Below are positions 63,880-64,000 of a stretch of 64,000 nucleotides of DNA, one piece after another. Origin of the DNA: Pegoplata infirma. Taxonomy: Eukaryota; Arthropoda; Insecta; Diptera; Anthomyiidae. Made by a program: the position numbers and the translations under genes. Under the pieces are notes generated by a model, which saw only the letters and a program-made list of their open reading frames with translations, searched no databases and was not told the DNA's origin. The stretch spans positions 134,248,756 through 134,312,755 of the forward strand of contig OY992537.1 in assembly GCA_963921195.1 (NCBI GenBank), given 5' to 3'. Numbering within the stretch: the first letter of the stretch is position 1; each line of letters begins with the position of its first letter.

Positions 63880-64000
63880 AACAGAAAGTTTTAGGCATAG
63901 ATACTAGGATAGAAGGTATGGACAAGAATAATGTTCTCTTTGCAATTAAATCGTTGGAGAGTATATATATATGTTTAATGTTTATTGTTGAAAAAGCGCT
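63880..64000 (+). CDS. Possible exon, runs off the window
   Basis: A polypyrimidine tract and TTAATTGCAG acceptor at 63863-63879 precede a frame open to the window edge, reading QKVLGIDTRIEGMDKNNVLF then AIKSLESIYICLMFIVEKA. The first half has a helical, coiled-coil-like look (VLGIDTRIEGMD), as in stalks of secreted or fibrinogen-like proteins, but I cannot assign a family. The AT-rich second half may already be intron. It is the only candidate for a host gene in the window. Confidence 0.25.

Noticed and set aside
1..64000. CRISPR array or prokaryotic operon
   Set aside because: No regularly spaced identical repeats with unique spacers, and all recognised elements are eukaryotic.

Overview
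This window is a repeat-dominated stretch of a strongly AT-rich insect genome, most likely a brachyceran (possibly calyptrate) fly. The assignment rests on the set of elements: a Transib transposon, a Tc1/mariner element of the DD37E type known from Diptera, RNase H-bearing non-LTR retrotransposons with CCTAA-type tails, a tRNA-derived SINE, and the dispersed TATACCCTCCAC / GATGTCCGTCTGTC repeat common in higher flies. No complete host gene is visible; one possible host exon runs off the right edge. I made all comparisons by eye.

Layout. 1-7 kb: motif arrays, a CCCGGG-rich hAT-like element, a 1.85-kb foldback with an 8-bp target duplication, and an apparently intact DD37E mariner-type transposon. 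7-16.2 kb: degenerate tandem repeats, a SINE split by a MITE, and a MITE split by a 3.8-kb LINE whose empty site is preserved in the neighbouring MITE copy. 16-22 kb: tandem repeats, a near-perfect 0.95-kb palindrome and tRNA-like fragments. 22-27 kb: nested MITEs around a foldback carrying remnants of a conserved protein family I cannot name. 27-45 kb: many foldbacks and MITEs, a hAT-like element with ATCGCCAAA subterminal arrays, and a histone-H1-like sequence inside a MITE. 45.4-58.1 kb: one large nest in which a MITE contains a palindrome, a SINE and a Helitron-like element; the Helitron contains a 7.8-kb Transib transposon; the Transib contains a hAT-like element (with its own MITE), a palindrome that splits the transposase gene, and another MITE. 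58-64 kb: a LINE reverse transcriptase fragment, more MITEs, two copies of the TATACCC repeat and tandem repeats.

The main theme is recurrent element architecture. A large group of elements shares CACTC-AAAAAA termini and 2-bp target duplications (TA, TT or CA), while each subfamily fills its interior with its own short palindromic motif. A second group of palindromes and foldbacks starts TAG, ends CTA and has 8-bp duplications. The only apparently intact protein gene is the DD37E transposase. The LINE, Transib and foldback proteins are broken by stops, frameshifts or insertions.
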